Shown: positions 1 to 7,291, counted from the first letter of the stretch. The stretch: 13,609 bases of DNA from Candidatus Omnitrophota bacterium (GCA_023819025.1 JAMWDC010000017.1:1-13609), one strand, 5' to 3'. A program made the numbers and translations. The notes: generated from the letters alone by a model not told the origin.

Positions 1-431
1 TCAAAGATTACAACCTTTCGGATCCTCGGACTTTCAATGATAAAGTTCCGGATTTTTTCAAACTGAGCAAGGTTTGATAAAAAAATAATTTCACACTCGG
101 CATGTTCCAAAATGTAGGTAATTTCCATAGACGCGGAAGTTGGATAAAGGGGGACATTCACTGCTCCCAAGCTCAGGATCGCAAAATCTGCGACGGTCCA
201 TTCCGGACGATTCTCTGACAGGATGGCAACACGATCTCCTTTTTGAACATGAAGGCTATGTAAACCCAAAGCCACTTTGCGGATCTGGTCCGCCCATTCA
301 TCCCATGTCAGGCGTTGATAGCAACCGCCCTGCTTATAAAGGAGGGCCTGACGCTTTCGATAGCGTCCTGCACGGTGAAGAAAGATTTCGACTAAATTCA
401 GCGATTCTTCGTATTGAAGAGGTCTATCCAC
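1..431 (-). CDS. Long-chain acyl-CoA synthetase (AMP-binding, ANL superfamily), N-terminal part
   Basis: This gene runs off the left edge; only about the first 143 residues are present. The family activates fatty acids to acyl-AMP and then acyl-CoA, usually at the inner face of the membrane. The visible part is typical of the N-terminal subdomain: a Trp-Asp-Glu segment (LTWDEWADQIRKVALGL), then VQKGDRVAILSENRPEW and AILSLGAVNVPLYPTSA. The P-loop-like and adenylation motifs lie outside the window, so substrate class cannot be tested. I chose GTG at 431 because AAGGA sits 10 nt upstream. TTG at 449 (adding LKERRA) is an alternative. The frame stays open upstream to about 773 but has no ATG there. 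Gene assignment is firm; the start and the long-chain specificity are inference. Confidence 0.85.
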   Translation of the reverse strand, partial: MDRPLQYEESLNLVEIFLHRAGRYRKRQALLYKQGGCYQRLTWDEWADQIRKVALGLHSLHVQKGDRVAILSENRPEWTVADFAILSLGAVNVPLYPTSASMEITYILEHAECEIIFLSNLAQFEKIRNFIIESPRIRKVVIF

Positions 432-688
432 GGCCCGTCGTTCCTTCAAGTTAAAAGGCTTAGCCTGTAAAAATTTTGGCAAATGGAAAGTAACTCGGAA
501 AACAACGGAAGGATCATCCTTGGCCCGTCTCGGAATGGAATTTCCAAATTGGACTGTCCCCCTTTCATTAACGAGTACCAGAGAAACTGCAAAAACCAAA
601 CGCAATGCCAAACTTTTGATCGTTTGTCCAGATGCCCATAAGCCTCCTCTTTGGATGGATCCGTCGGGGCTCAGAAGAGGGCATGAAT

Positions 689-1465
689 TTAGGGAGTTTT
701 TGAGGACGGATCGGAATTTCCTGACTCGACTGTCGCCGCGGATTCGGACGTCCCAGACATGGAACTTACAAAATCAAGATTCTCCTTCGCTTGTTCTTCG
801 ATCAGGCGTACTTTTTCTTGACGGAGCAACTCTTCCGTTACCCCAGTTTGTGCTTGATCTTCATTTTTTCTTTTTAAATCTTCCAGCATCTTTTGATGAT
901 AGCGCGAGACCTCATCGATGCGCTGCAGCGCCGTAACTTGAGCGCGATTATGCTTTTTGAGGGTTTGATTCAACCTCATAATATGATTGATCTGACTTTG
1001 AATCCTAGCCACCTCAAGTTCGTTCGTAGGAACCGTCGGATTTTTGACGTTGATACCCGAAGGGAGTCGAGGAAGATTCGGCACTCCAGAACCATCCAGA
1101 TTCGTTTTGACGGGAAACCTCTCCTGGCCATCAACGGACTTGATCACACCCTTCTCACTGTAGATGACGACCGCCGATTTATCTTGAGTCTTATCCGTCT
1201 TGGCCTCGCCGCCCGCAGACTTCACTGTTTCGGACCTCTCCGCTTCCACCGGCTGAACCACTCTCGACGCATCCGCCGTTGCTTCGGCGGGAGTCTCTGC
1301 CTTTGCGGAATCTTCGGTCGGTTGGACCATCCTGTTTGTCTCGGATGAGGACGCAACGCTTGGGGTTTTAAGCTTCGACTCCTTCTTTGGGCTCGTGTGC
1401 AAAAAGGAGAAGGCCAAACTCCCCAGACCTAGCACCACGATCAGACATACTATTTTCCCACGCAT
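689..1465 (-). CDS. Membrane-anchored coiled-coil protein of unknown function
   Basis: I do not recognise a family. From the chosen ATG the protein has 258 residues. One hydrophobic segment lies near the N-terminus (about residues 5-20, CLIVVLGLGSLAFSF) and acts as an uncleaved anchor or signal. A low-complexity Ser/Thr/Glu/Ala linker follows, then a small segment around VIYSEKGVIKSVDG, then a long charged helix rich in Glu, Lys and Gln (about residues 150-230) likely to form a coiled coil, and a Ser-rich tail. No lipobox Cys is present. The start at 1465 is favoured because GGGAG lies 6 nt upstream; the frame also offers ATG at 1480 and GTG at 1522 with poorer ribosome sites. A strong promoter candidate lies just upstream, so it is probably its own unit or the head of one that includes the acyl-CoA synthetase. 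Most of the chain is predicted to be periplasmic (inference). Confidence 0.75.
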   Translation of the reverse strand: MRGKIVCLIVVLGLGSLAFSFLHTSPKKESKLKTPSVASSSETNRMVQPTEDSAKAETPAEATADASRVVQPVEAERSETVKSAGGEAKTDKTQDKSAVVIYSEKGVIKSVDGQERFPVKTNLDGSGVPNLPRLPSGINVKNPTVPTNELEVARIQSQINHIMRLNQTLKKHNRAQVTALQRIDEVSRYHQKMLEDLKRKNEDQAQTGVTEELLRQEKVRLIEEQAKENLDFVSSMSGTSESAATVESGNSDPSSKTP

Positions 1466-1542
1466 CAATGTCTCCCGCATCCCACTTTTGTAACCCTTGT
1501 TTTGATATAAATTAACGGCCACTTTGTAATGCGAGTTTATTT

Positions 1543-1571
1543 ATTATTGCACGAATGCTTTGAGCTTTCAA
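1543..1571 (-). promoter_or_regulatory. Sigma-70-type promoter for the coiled-coil protein gene
   Basis: On the minus strand TTGAAA (1566-1571) is followed by a 17-nt spacer and AATAAT (1543-1548), five of six matches at each element. The start of transcription would be near 1536, giving a leader of about 70 nt to the ATG at 1465. This lies within the 288-nt gap between the patatin gene and this gene. I see no tRNA there. Confidence 0.55.
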
Positions 1572-1753
1572 ACGCCTTTTGGTTTTGGCCGCACTTTGAA
1601 GAACCATTTGGAGTCGAACTATAAAGACGGCCGTGGAATCTCGGGCTACTACAGTTTAAGCACTGTAAGACTGAGGGGGACGGATTCTGTAAAAGTTAGA
1701 ATGCCATAAGGTTTTTTAAACCTTTTTCGACGCGGATGCCAGAATTCTGAGGT

Positions 1754-3781
1754 TCATTCCATAAGCAATCTTTTAATTTCCGGAAGTTGCTCTAAGGTTT
1801 TCTCCTCACCCATCCGAACGAATTTATCAGGTTCGTAAAATTGAGCCCAGTGGCCATCGTAGACCACGGGATGAATCACGACATCCGCTTCCCCAGCGGA
1901 CGATTCCGACAATTCATACTCCATGAATAAAATGGTGTTCATGATCACATTGAAAACGTTGTCGGCATAACGGTTCTTCAGATGCTCGGATATTATAGCC
2001 AACGTCTTTTTCCAAAAATTTTTCGCCGCAAGATCTCTCAACTGCTGGTATCGGACATGCTTCAAGAGTCGGTTCCGTTCGATCCGGTCCTGAGGTCCCA
2101 ACAATACGTTGACCGCAATGATCTTTTTGACCCCCATCTGTGTGAGGACCTTGATTGGCAAAGGATCAATGACCCCGCCATCAATAAAAAAATTCGCCTT
2201 GTAAAAGAAGGGCCGGAAGAAACCCGGGATCGAAATGCTTGCACGCACCGCAGAAACGACCGGACCCGTCTCAAAGATGACCTGTTCGGAAGTAAAGAGA
2301 TTTGTCCCCACGACCTTGACCGGTATTTTTAAATCCTGAAACGTTCGATCTCCCAAATAAGATCGCAGGAAGCGGACGATTTGATTCCCTTTGAAAAATC
2401 CCCGGTAAACAACCGACAAATCTCGAAAACCGAGAAGATGGGAAAAACCGGAACGTTTTGTATGTAAGGTGTGCGCGATCTCATGCAAATCATCGGCCGA
2501 ATAGCCGGCCGCCCATAAAACACCCAACAGTGCCCCGATACTCGAACCCGCAATGACATCCACCGGGATATTCTCCCTCTCAAGAATCCGCAGCACACCG
2601 ATGTGGGCGAGACCATACGCGGCACCACTGCCCAAGACCAAGCCGACCAAGGTACCGGCCCATTCCTTGGCCAAATAGCGAAGAACGGTCTGGTATTGGG
2701 AACCGCTGCTCGGAGGCAATAACGAGAAAATGCGATGTTGCAGAATCGTTTCGTTTTTTTCGAAATCCCGCTCCTCTTTAACGCTGGCCGATGGGATGAT
2801 AACCTTGATTTCCAACTTGCTGAATCCGAAACTTTGAACAAATTCCTTAATGGCTTGGGAGCAATCGGATAACTGAGAAGTTTCCGGCTCGCAATACACA
2901 TAGACGACGTCCGACAATTTCAGGGCTTTGAAACTCGGGTGATCGATATTCCTGGGTAAACGCAGCATCAGATAGTCGTAGTGAAAAGTGAGAAAGGTCA
3001 AGAAATTGAAGATTTTCTTTTCGATCGACTCGTCCTGGTCATCCGCATAAACATGGAGGTAATAAAAACCTTTGGGGTGCGCCACCCGGCTCGACTGGAT
3101 ATCCGAATCTCTCAAGACCTCCAGGCGGGCGAGGTCATAACTGATATACGAATCCTTTTGAAAAACCTCATGAAAGAGCGGCAATTGTTCAGAGACAAAA
3201 TCGATCACAATCACACGCCTCTTTGTTTCGCTTGCAACGCTGCCGGCAAAGTCCAGCCAAAAATGAAACATGGACTCCATGCTGGAGGTCGAATAAAGTG
3301 TCGCAATTTTGATTTCACGGCCGAATTCCTCACCTTCGGTTTTGGCCAGCCGATGCCCCAGGGAACGGCTTAAATGCAAGGAGAGTGCCGGGATTTCGTT
3401 CGCAAGTTTTAGAAAATCCTCTTTATCAAGCTTAAATATTAAACCATCGCTCTTGGCATCGACCGACGCGCTGTGCGGCTTGCCCGTTAAGATGGAGGAT
3501 TCCCCAAAATGATCACCCCGGTAAAAATAATTGATATTTTCTTCGCCGCCGTTCGCCCGGACTTTGCGATACAGCCGGAACCGGCCCGAAATCACGGCAT
3601 AAAGTCCCTCGGCGGGCGTCCCTTCTTCATACACTTTGTCTCCCCGTCGGTATTGAACGATTCTCCCCTTTTTCTCGATGGACTTTAGCTCGGCGGGAGT
3701 GAGAGATGAAAAAAGTGGGATGTTCTCGAGGGAATAGCCTTTATACAAATCGATCTTACGGCCGAAATTGAAGAGTGCCAT
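1754..3781 (-). CDS. Cyclic-nucleotide-binding-domain / patatin-like phospholipase with central ParA-like domain
   Basis: A 675-residue cytoplasmic or membrane-peripheral lipase related to the NTE family. Residues about 20-145 form a cNMP-binding fold (GDKVYEEGTPAEGLYAVISG, then GDHFGESSILTGKPHSASV). The Glu of FGE is kept, but the usual phosphate-binding Arg is His, so cAMP binding is doubtful. Residues about 155-340 look like a MinD/ParA fold without a P-loop (see findings). Residues about 382-560 are the patatin domain: glycine-rich LVLGSGAAYGLAHIG, nucleophile Ser414 in GSSIG, and Asp534 in DGG completing the Ser-Asp dyad. The usual Arg/Lys of the glycine-rich loop is Tyr. The family hydrolyses phospholipid or lysophospholipid acyl esters. 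I chose ATG 3781 over TTG 3802, which adds seven residues; neither has a strong ribosome site. The C-terminal 110 residues are helical and unassigned. Confidence 0.9.
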   Translation of the reverse strand: MALFNFGRKIDLYKGYSLENIPLFSSLTPAELKSIEKKGRIVQYRRGDKVYEEGTPAEGLYAVISGRFRLYRKVRANGGEENINYFYRGDHFGESSILTGKPHSASVDAKSDGLIFKLDKEDFLKLANEIPALSLHLSRSLGHRLAKTEGEEFGREIKIATLYSTSSMESMFHFWLDFAGSVASETKRRVIVIDFVSEQLPLFHEVFQKDSYISYDLARLEVLRDSDIQSSRVAHPKGFYYLHVYADDQDESIEKKIFNFLTFLTFHYDYLMLRLPRNIDHPSFKALKLSDVVYVYCEPETSQLSDCSQAIKEFVQSFGFSKLEIKVIIPSASVKEERDFEKNETILQHRIFSLLPPSSGSQYQTVLRYLAKEWAGTLVGLVLGSGAAYGLAHIGVLRILERENIPVDVIAGSSIGALLGVLWAAGYSADDLHEIAHTLHTKRSGFSHLLGFRDLSVVYRGFFKGNQIVRFLRSYLGDRTFQDLKIPVKVVGTNLFTSEQVIFETGPVVSAVRASISIPGFFRPFFYKANFFIDGGVIDPLPIKVLTQMGVKKIIAVNVLLGPQDRIERNRLLKHVRYQQLRDLAAKNFWKKTLAIISEHLKNRYADNVFNVIMNTILFMEYELSESSAGEADVVIHPVVYDGHWAQFYEPDKFVRMGEEKTLEQLPEIKRLLME

Positions 3782-3942
3782 GGCACCATCATTATCGGCC
3801 AAAACGATTCACGTCTAGAGAGGACGACATCGGGAATCCGGTGTTGCTTGAATTTAAAGTAGTCGGAAATCCCAAAGACGTGATCCGTCAGCCATCCGCT
3901 AAATCACCACCCAATGATCAGTGGCCTGTTCTGCCATGATTT

Positions 3943-3956
3943 GCGACGGATGTCGC
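3943..3956 (-). terminator. Weak hairpin just after glpK
   Basis: Three nucleotides after the glpK stop codon the transcript can fold GCGAC-ATCC-GTCGC, a five-pair GC-rich stem with a tetraloop. No U-tract follows, so it may only stabilise the mRNA end. The remainder of the 178-nt gap up to the patatin gene shows no gene and no convincing promoter. Confidence 0.25.
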
Positions 3957-3959
3957 GGT

Positions 3960-5450
3960 TTAAGGTATCATGAGTAAACGCCGAATTTCACGCTTCCACT
4001 GCTCCCGTAATACCTGTCTTTGAGAAACCGAACTTCGAGGAAGAAATCGGAGATACTTACGCCGGCGATCGATAGCCTTGAGATCGGACCAGAATCCAGC
4101 CATTCGTGCCGACAGCTTTGCGACGCCCCAGGCAGTGGATTCTGCAATATCGGAAACCAAAATTGGGACACCCAAAAGATCTGCCTGAAACTGCATCAGG
4201 AAGCGATTTGCGGTGGCTCCACCGTCGACCTTGAGTTCTTTAATGGCATAACCTGAGTCGCGTTGCATGATCTCCAAGACATCTGCCGTTTGTTGGGCAA
4301 TGGATTCCAAAACTGCCCGAACAATATGCTCCCGCCGGGTTCCCCGTGTCAGCCCCGTGATCATGCTCCGCACGTGGGGATTCCAATACGGGGATCCTAA
4401 ACCCACAAGGGCCGGTATGACAACGACCCCGCTCGTGTCTTCCACGTTTTTAGCCAAAGTCTCGGTTTCGCCGGCGTGTCTAAAAAATCCCAATCCGTCA
4501 CGCAACCATTGAACCGCAGCGCCAGTAATAAAAATCGACCCTTCCAACGCATATACCGGCTTCCCATTTTCATCACAGGCCAGCGTTCCCAACAATCCGA
4601 ACGGAACCTTTTGAGGGCGTCTCCCGATATTAAGAACCGCAAAACAACCAGTTCCGTACGTATTTTTCGCTTCACCTGCCCGATCACAACCTTGTCCATA
4701 CAGGGCCGCCTGCTGATCGCCCATCACGGCATAAATGGGAATCCCTTGACGCAGGCATCCTTGAGATACGGTTTCTCCAAAGTAGCTCCCAGATTCCTGG
4801 ACTTGGGGAAGAATCGAGGGTGGTATTTTAAACATCCGGAGTAACTCGTCATCCCACCGGCGTTTTCGGATACATAAAAGCAGCGTTCGGGAGGCATTCG
4901 TCAAATCTGTAACATGAACACGCCCCCCTGTCAACTTCCAGATCAGCCACGTGTCGATGGTCCCGAAAAGAATTTGCCCTTTGCGCGCTTTGCGTTTCAA
5001 TCCCGGGACATGCTCCAACAGCCAATGAATTTTCGTTCCCGAGAAATAAGGATCCATGACGAGGCCGGTTTTATTTCGGACCGTATTTTCCATGCCTCTC
5101 TTTTTAAGCTGTTCGCAGAACGAGGCTGTCCTCCGATCCTGCCACACAATGGCCGGATGAACGGGCCGACCTGTTTTTCGATCCCATAAAACGGTGGTCT
5201 CCCTTTGATTGGTAATCCCCATACTGGCAATTTGGGAGGGATGAATCCTGCCGCGCGTTAGGGCATCTGAAATAACTTTGAGAACAGAATGCCAAATCTC
5301 TTGAGGGTCATGTTCGACCCAGCCGGTTGAGGGATAATATTGACGAAACTCCCGATAAGACGAATTTAAAAATTTGCCGCGCTGATTATACAAAACAGCC
5401 CGGGTCCCTGTGGTTGCTTGATCAATCGCTAAGACAACGGATTTCTTCAT
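3960..5450 (-). CDS. glpK: Glycerol kinase
   Basis: Phosphorylates glycerol with ATP to sn-glycerol-3-phosphate in the cytosol (FGGY sugar-kinase family). The 496 residues match the usual length of about 500. Visible signatures include DQATTGTRAV (phosphate-binding loop, residues 10-19), MGITNQRETT with Arg83/Glu84, IVWQDRRT with Trp103, PYFSGTKIHWLLEHVPG with Tyr135, the catalytic base Asp245 in GDQQAAL, KNTYGTGCF with Phe270, GLGSPYW, and ELKVDGGATANRFLMQFQ. All known glycerol-contact residues are in place, so it is very likely active. The first loop has Ala where DQGTT is commoner. ATG 5450 is preferred (GGGA about 10 nt upstream) over TTG 5465. No glpF, glpD or glpR lies within the window, so it is not in a classical glp operon here. 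Glycerol or lipid-derived glycerol as substrate is inference. Confidence 0.97.
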   Translation of the reverse strand: MKKSVVLAIDQATTGTRAVLYNQRGKFLNSSYREFRQYYPSTGWVEHDPQEIWHSVLKVISDALTRGRIHPSQIASMGITNQRETTVLWDRKTGRPVHPAIVWQDRRTASFCEQLKKRGMENTVRNKTGLVMDPYFSGTKIHWLLEHVPGLKRKARKGQILFGTIDTWLIWKLTGGRVHVTDLTNASRTLLLCIRKRRWDDELLRMFKIPPSILPQVQESGSYFGETVSQGCLRQGIPIYAVMGDQQAALYGQGCDRAGEAKNTYGTGCFAVLNIGRRPQKVPFGLLGTLACDENGKPVYALEGSIFITGAAVQWLRDGLGFFRHAGETETLAKNVEDTSGVVVIPALVGLGSPYWNPHVRSMITGLTRGTRREHIVRAVLESIAQQTADVLEIMQRDSGYAIKELKVDGGATANRFLMQFQADLLGVPILVSDIAESTAWGVAKLSARMAGFWSDLKAIDRRRKYLRFLPRSSVSQRQVLREQWKREIRRLLMIP

Positions 5451-5767
5451 GTTGAGTTTTCCCAAGATCGTCCCCGAAAAACTCGGCGGTTATGAATATC
5501 CACAAAAAGCCATATCCCTAACGAATCGTTCCAACTTCCGCATTCTTCAGATAGGAAAATTCTGAAAAAGGTTACCACCGGAAGATATCTCTGGAAGACA
5601 AAATAAAAAAACTGCACTCCAATGGCCACCTTAGTTCGCAGGTCATCAAAGTACAGTTGGGATAGTTATCACTTCGGATTCTTGGATTTTCAACCTGTGC
5701 CCTCCGCCGACTGATTCTTTAAGAGGCACCGATTGCAAATACAAAAACTCTTGAATGGATATTTTGG
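5451..5767. other. 317-nt gap between the first PilZ gene and glpK; no gene seen
   Basis: No ORF here has both a ribosome site and a recognisable protein. A 60-codon minus-strand frame (5447-5629, GTG start) overlaps the glpK start and has no ribosome site. An imperfect inverted repeat lies at 5697-5729 (GTGCCCTC with GAGGCAC, one bulge). TTGAAA at about 5686-5691 on the minus strand has no good -10 partner at standard spacing, so the glpK promoter is unresolved. Confidence 0.4.
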
Positions 5768-6160
5768 CTAACCGAGTTCGCTGATTTCCTCTGGATCCGC
5801 CAGGTCATTGACCTTGGTTTCCAGCCAGTGATTGTAAGCATAATCCAAAATCCGGAATTTATCGACAGGATCCATCATTAAAAACCGCACACCTTGATCG
5901 TAGCCCTGATTATGTCCTGGAGCCGGCTTAGACCACATCACTTTGCCTGAAGTGTGAACCGGCTTGGGATCATCGGGGATGGTAATTTCCATGTCAACCA
6001 CGGTTCCTTGCTTCAGGTGAGAACCAGAATTCATTTTGATACCCTCTCGGGATAAATCACGGCTCAAACTAATCCCCTTCACCTCCGGCATATCACTGGC
6101 CTCGAATTTGACACTCATGTAAGCGTCAAAGCGCTTAAATTTCCGTCGCTCTTTTTCCAT
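5768..6160 (-). CDS. PilZ domain protein (candidate c-di-GMP receptor)
   Basis: A single-domain PilZ protein of 130 residues. The two c-di-GMP-binding signatures are intact: RxxxR at Arg6-Arg10 (RKFKR) and DxSxxG at Asp35-Gly40 (DLSREG), spaced as expected for a PilZ barrel. VMWSKPAP and GVRFLMMD follow in the usual positions. A C-terminal helix (FRILDYAYNHWL) and an acidic tail complete it. PilZ proteins bind c-di-GMP and relay it to motility, polysaccharide export or other partners. No output domain is present, so it would act through a partner. The ATG at 6160 has a clear ribosome site (GGAAGG, 6 nt spacing). It has its own promoter and is separated from yajQ upstream by a hairpin terminator. 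Binding is inferred from motifs. Confidence 0.9.
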   Translation of the reverse strand: MEKERRKFKRFDAYMSVKFEASDMPEVKGISLSRDLSREGIKMNSGSHLKQGTVVDMEITIPDDPKPVHTSGKVMWSKPAPGHNQGYDQGVRFLMMDPVDKFRILDYAYNHWLETKVNDLADPEEISELG

Positions 6161-6293
6161 GCGTTGCCTTCCTTTCAGCTTGGAAATTCGGTTGTGAGTG
6201 TTCCGGCTGCCTCACTCTAACCTAACAAAAAAGACTTTCATAACCCATTAAAAAAACTAGAGTTACGAATACCTTTCTCTGTTATCTGATAAA

Positions 6294-6322
6294 ACTATAA
6301 CACATGCCTTTTGTAATTACAA
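6294..6322 (-). promoter_or_regulatory. Promoter of the first PilZ gene
   Basis: On the minus strand TTGTAA (6317-6322), a 17-nt spacer and TATAGT (6294-6299) make a good sigma-70-type promoter. Transcription would start near 6287, leaving a leader of about 125-130 nt before the ATG at 6160. The leader is A/T-rich with a weak GTGAG/CTCAC hairpin. I see no known riboswitch in it. Confidence 0.55.
6311..6322. promoter_or_regulatory. 12-bp perfect palindrome overlapping the -35 element (candidate operator)
   Basis: TTGTAATTACAA is a perfect two-fold palindrome whose half-site is the -35 hexamer of the PilZ promoter. The position would suit a repressor, or an activator contacting RNA polymerase. 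The sequence has the form of a dimeric helix-turn-helix operator, but no regulator gene is present in the window. Confidence 0.35.
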
Positions 6323-6373
6323 GGGTTCGACCAAATATTTTTAACTTTTCTCGTGCAAAGTGCTTAAAATTTA

Positions 6374-6394
6374 AAAATTGTGTCTCCGAAGACA
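6374..6394 (-). terminator. Terminator after yajQ
   Basis: About 13 nt after the yajQ stop, the minus strand reads TGTCT-TCGG-AGACA (6381-6394), a five-pair stem with a tight loop, then CAATTTTT. The stem is short but the position, between yajQ and an independent promoter for the next gene, fits factor-independent termination. A T-run also follows the stem on the plus strand. Confidence 0.5.
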
Positions 6395-6407
6395 TTTTCT
6401 TGTCTCT

Positions 6408-6905
6408 CTAGCGATAATTGGTAAACTGAATAGGGATATCTAACGGCGTATTTCGCAAGTACTCAATAACGGCTTGGAGTTCATCCTTGCTCTTGGAAGT
6501 CACCCGAATTTGATCCCCCTGAATAGCGGCCTGGGCTTTACATTTCATTTCTTTAATCTTCTTCACAATCTCCTTGGCTTTGTCCTGAGGTATGCCCTGG
6601 ACCAACGTCACTTCCTGACGGAGTGTTCCTTCGAAGGCCTGTTGCGGCTCTCCAAACTGGAGTGCTTTCAGGGGAACTGTTCGGGAGGCCGCTCGGGTCT
6701 TTAAGATGTCCTGAAGGTTCCTTAATTTCAGCTCGTCGTCCCCGATTAAAATAATCTTTTTCTCGTCCTTCAAAAATTCAATCGAGCTTTTGCTCCCTTT
6801 AAAATCAAAACGATTCCGTAATTCTTTAAGAGCCTGATTGGTCGCGTTATCGATCTCCTGGAGATCGATCTGTGAGACAATATCAAAGGAAAACTGTTGA
6901 GGCAT
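6408..6905 (-). CDS. yajQ: YajQ family nucleotide-binding protein
   Basis: 165 residues, the full family length. It opens with the family signature FSFDIVSQIDLQEIDNAT, then RFDFKGSKSSIEF, a central LKALQFGEPQQAFEGTLRQE, IKEMKCKAQAAIQGDQIRVT and the family-typical end LDIPIQFTNYR. The fold is two ferredoxin-like domains. YajQ proteins bind nucleotides; a Xanthomonas member was shown to bind c-di-GMP and to act with a transcription factor. The ATG lies 5 nt after the stop of the PilZ gene upstream, so the two are co-transcribed and probably translationally coupled. A hairpin terminator follows. The family is certain; a c-di-GMP role in this organism is inferred from family data and from the two flanking PilZ genes. 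Confidence 0.97.
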   Translation of the reverse strand: MPQQFSFDIVSQIDLQEIDNATNQALKELRNRFDFKGSKSSIEFLKDEKKIILIGDDELKLRNLQDILKTRAASRTVPLKALQFGEPQQAFEGTLRQEVTLVQGIPQDKAKEIVKKIKEMKCKAQAAIQGDQIRVTSKSKDELQAVIEYLRNTPLDIPIQFTNYR

Positions 6906-6910
6906 ATCGG

Positions 6911-7291
6911 TTACGGTACGATTTCTCGAAAACCTTTTTGTACCCGTGATTGGACAAATTGATGAAGTAACTCGTGGTCTTTCCCCTCAAGATCCACAAA
7001 CTCGATACCCGTATCATAAAGCTTCTTGCGAAAGTCTGGACTTCCCGTCGGGATGGTCCAGACCACACGGCCTGTTCCCTCAATTTGGGGCAAGCTGGGG
7101 TCCAGTTCTAATCGAAGACGGCACCGGCTAAACCGTTCCAAGGGATGGTCCAAGATAACAGCAACGCCGCCCGCGCCGACATTTTCCGTACTGGTCCTTA
7201 CAGGAAGAAGGTTTTTTGACTCTGATTGGATGATGATTTCGCAACGAAGATTGAGACGAGGAAATTTCCGTTTATCAAATCCATCCCACAT
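6911..7291 (-). CDS. PilZ domain protein (candidate c-di-GMP receptor)
   Basis: A 126-residue single PilZ domain. RxxxR is intact at Arg8-Arg12 (RKFPR). The second motif reads NVGAGG (Asn37-Gly42), in which the usual Ser is Gly, a variant also seen in other PilZ proteins. The following strands (CRLRLELD, GTGRVVWTIP, DTGIEFVDL) and the C-terminal helix ending in FVQSRVQKG complete the domain. Its sequence differs clearly from the PilZ protein at 5768-6160, so the two are not a recent duplication. GAGG lies 8 nt before the ATG. It sits 36 nt after the larger SPOR gene and 5 nt before yajQ, in one apparent operon. c-di-GMP binding is likely but less certain than for the other PilZ protein. Confidence 0.88.
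   Translation of the reverse strand: MWDGFDKRKFPRLNLRCEIIIQSESKNLLPVRTSTENVGAGGVAVILDHPLERFSRCRLRLELDPSLPQIEGTGRVVWTIPTGSPDFRKKLYDTGIEFVDLEGKDHELLHQFVQSRVQKGFREIVP

Noticed and set aside
140..454. Plus-strand 104-codon frame at the left edge
   Set aside because: It is antisense to the clearly recognisable acyl-CoA synthetase N-terminus.
893..1348. Plus-strand frame of 151 codons (and the neighbouring 520-936 frame)
   Set aside because: Both are antisense shadows of the coiled-coil protein gene and its downstream leader, Arg/His-rich, with no ribosome site support.
1590..1690. tRNA-like fragments (TAGTTCGACTCC and an ACAGT/ACTGT hairpin) on the minus strand
   Set aside because: No acceptor stem or consistent cloverleaf can be formed around them.
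1708..1727. AAGGTTT-TTT-AAACCTT inverted repeat with following T-run on the plus strand
   Set aside because: The stem is very A/T-rich, and the T-run is on the strand with no gene; on the minus strand no U-tract follows the stem.
5447..5629. Minus-strand 60-codon hydrophobic frame upstream of glpK
   Set aside because: GTG start without a ribosome site, overlap with the glpK start, and no recognisable family.
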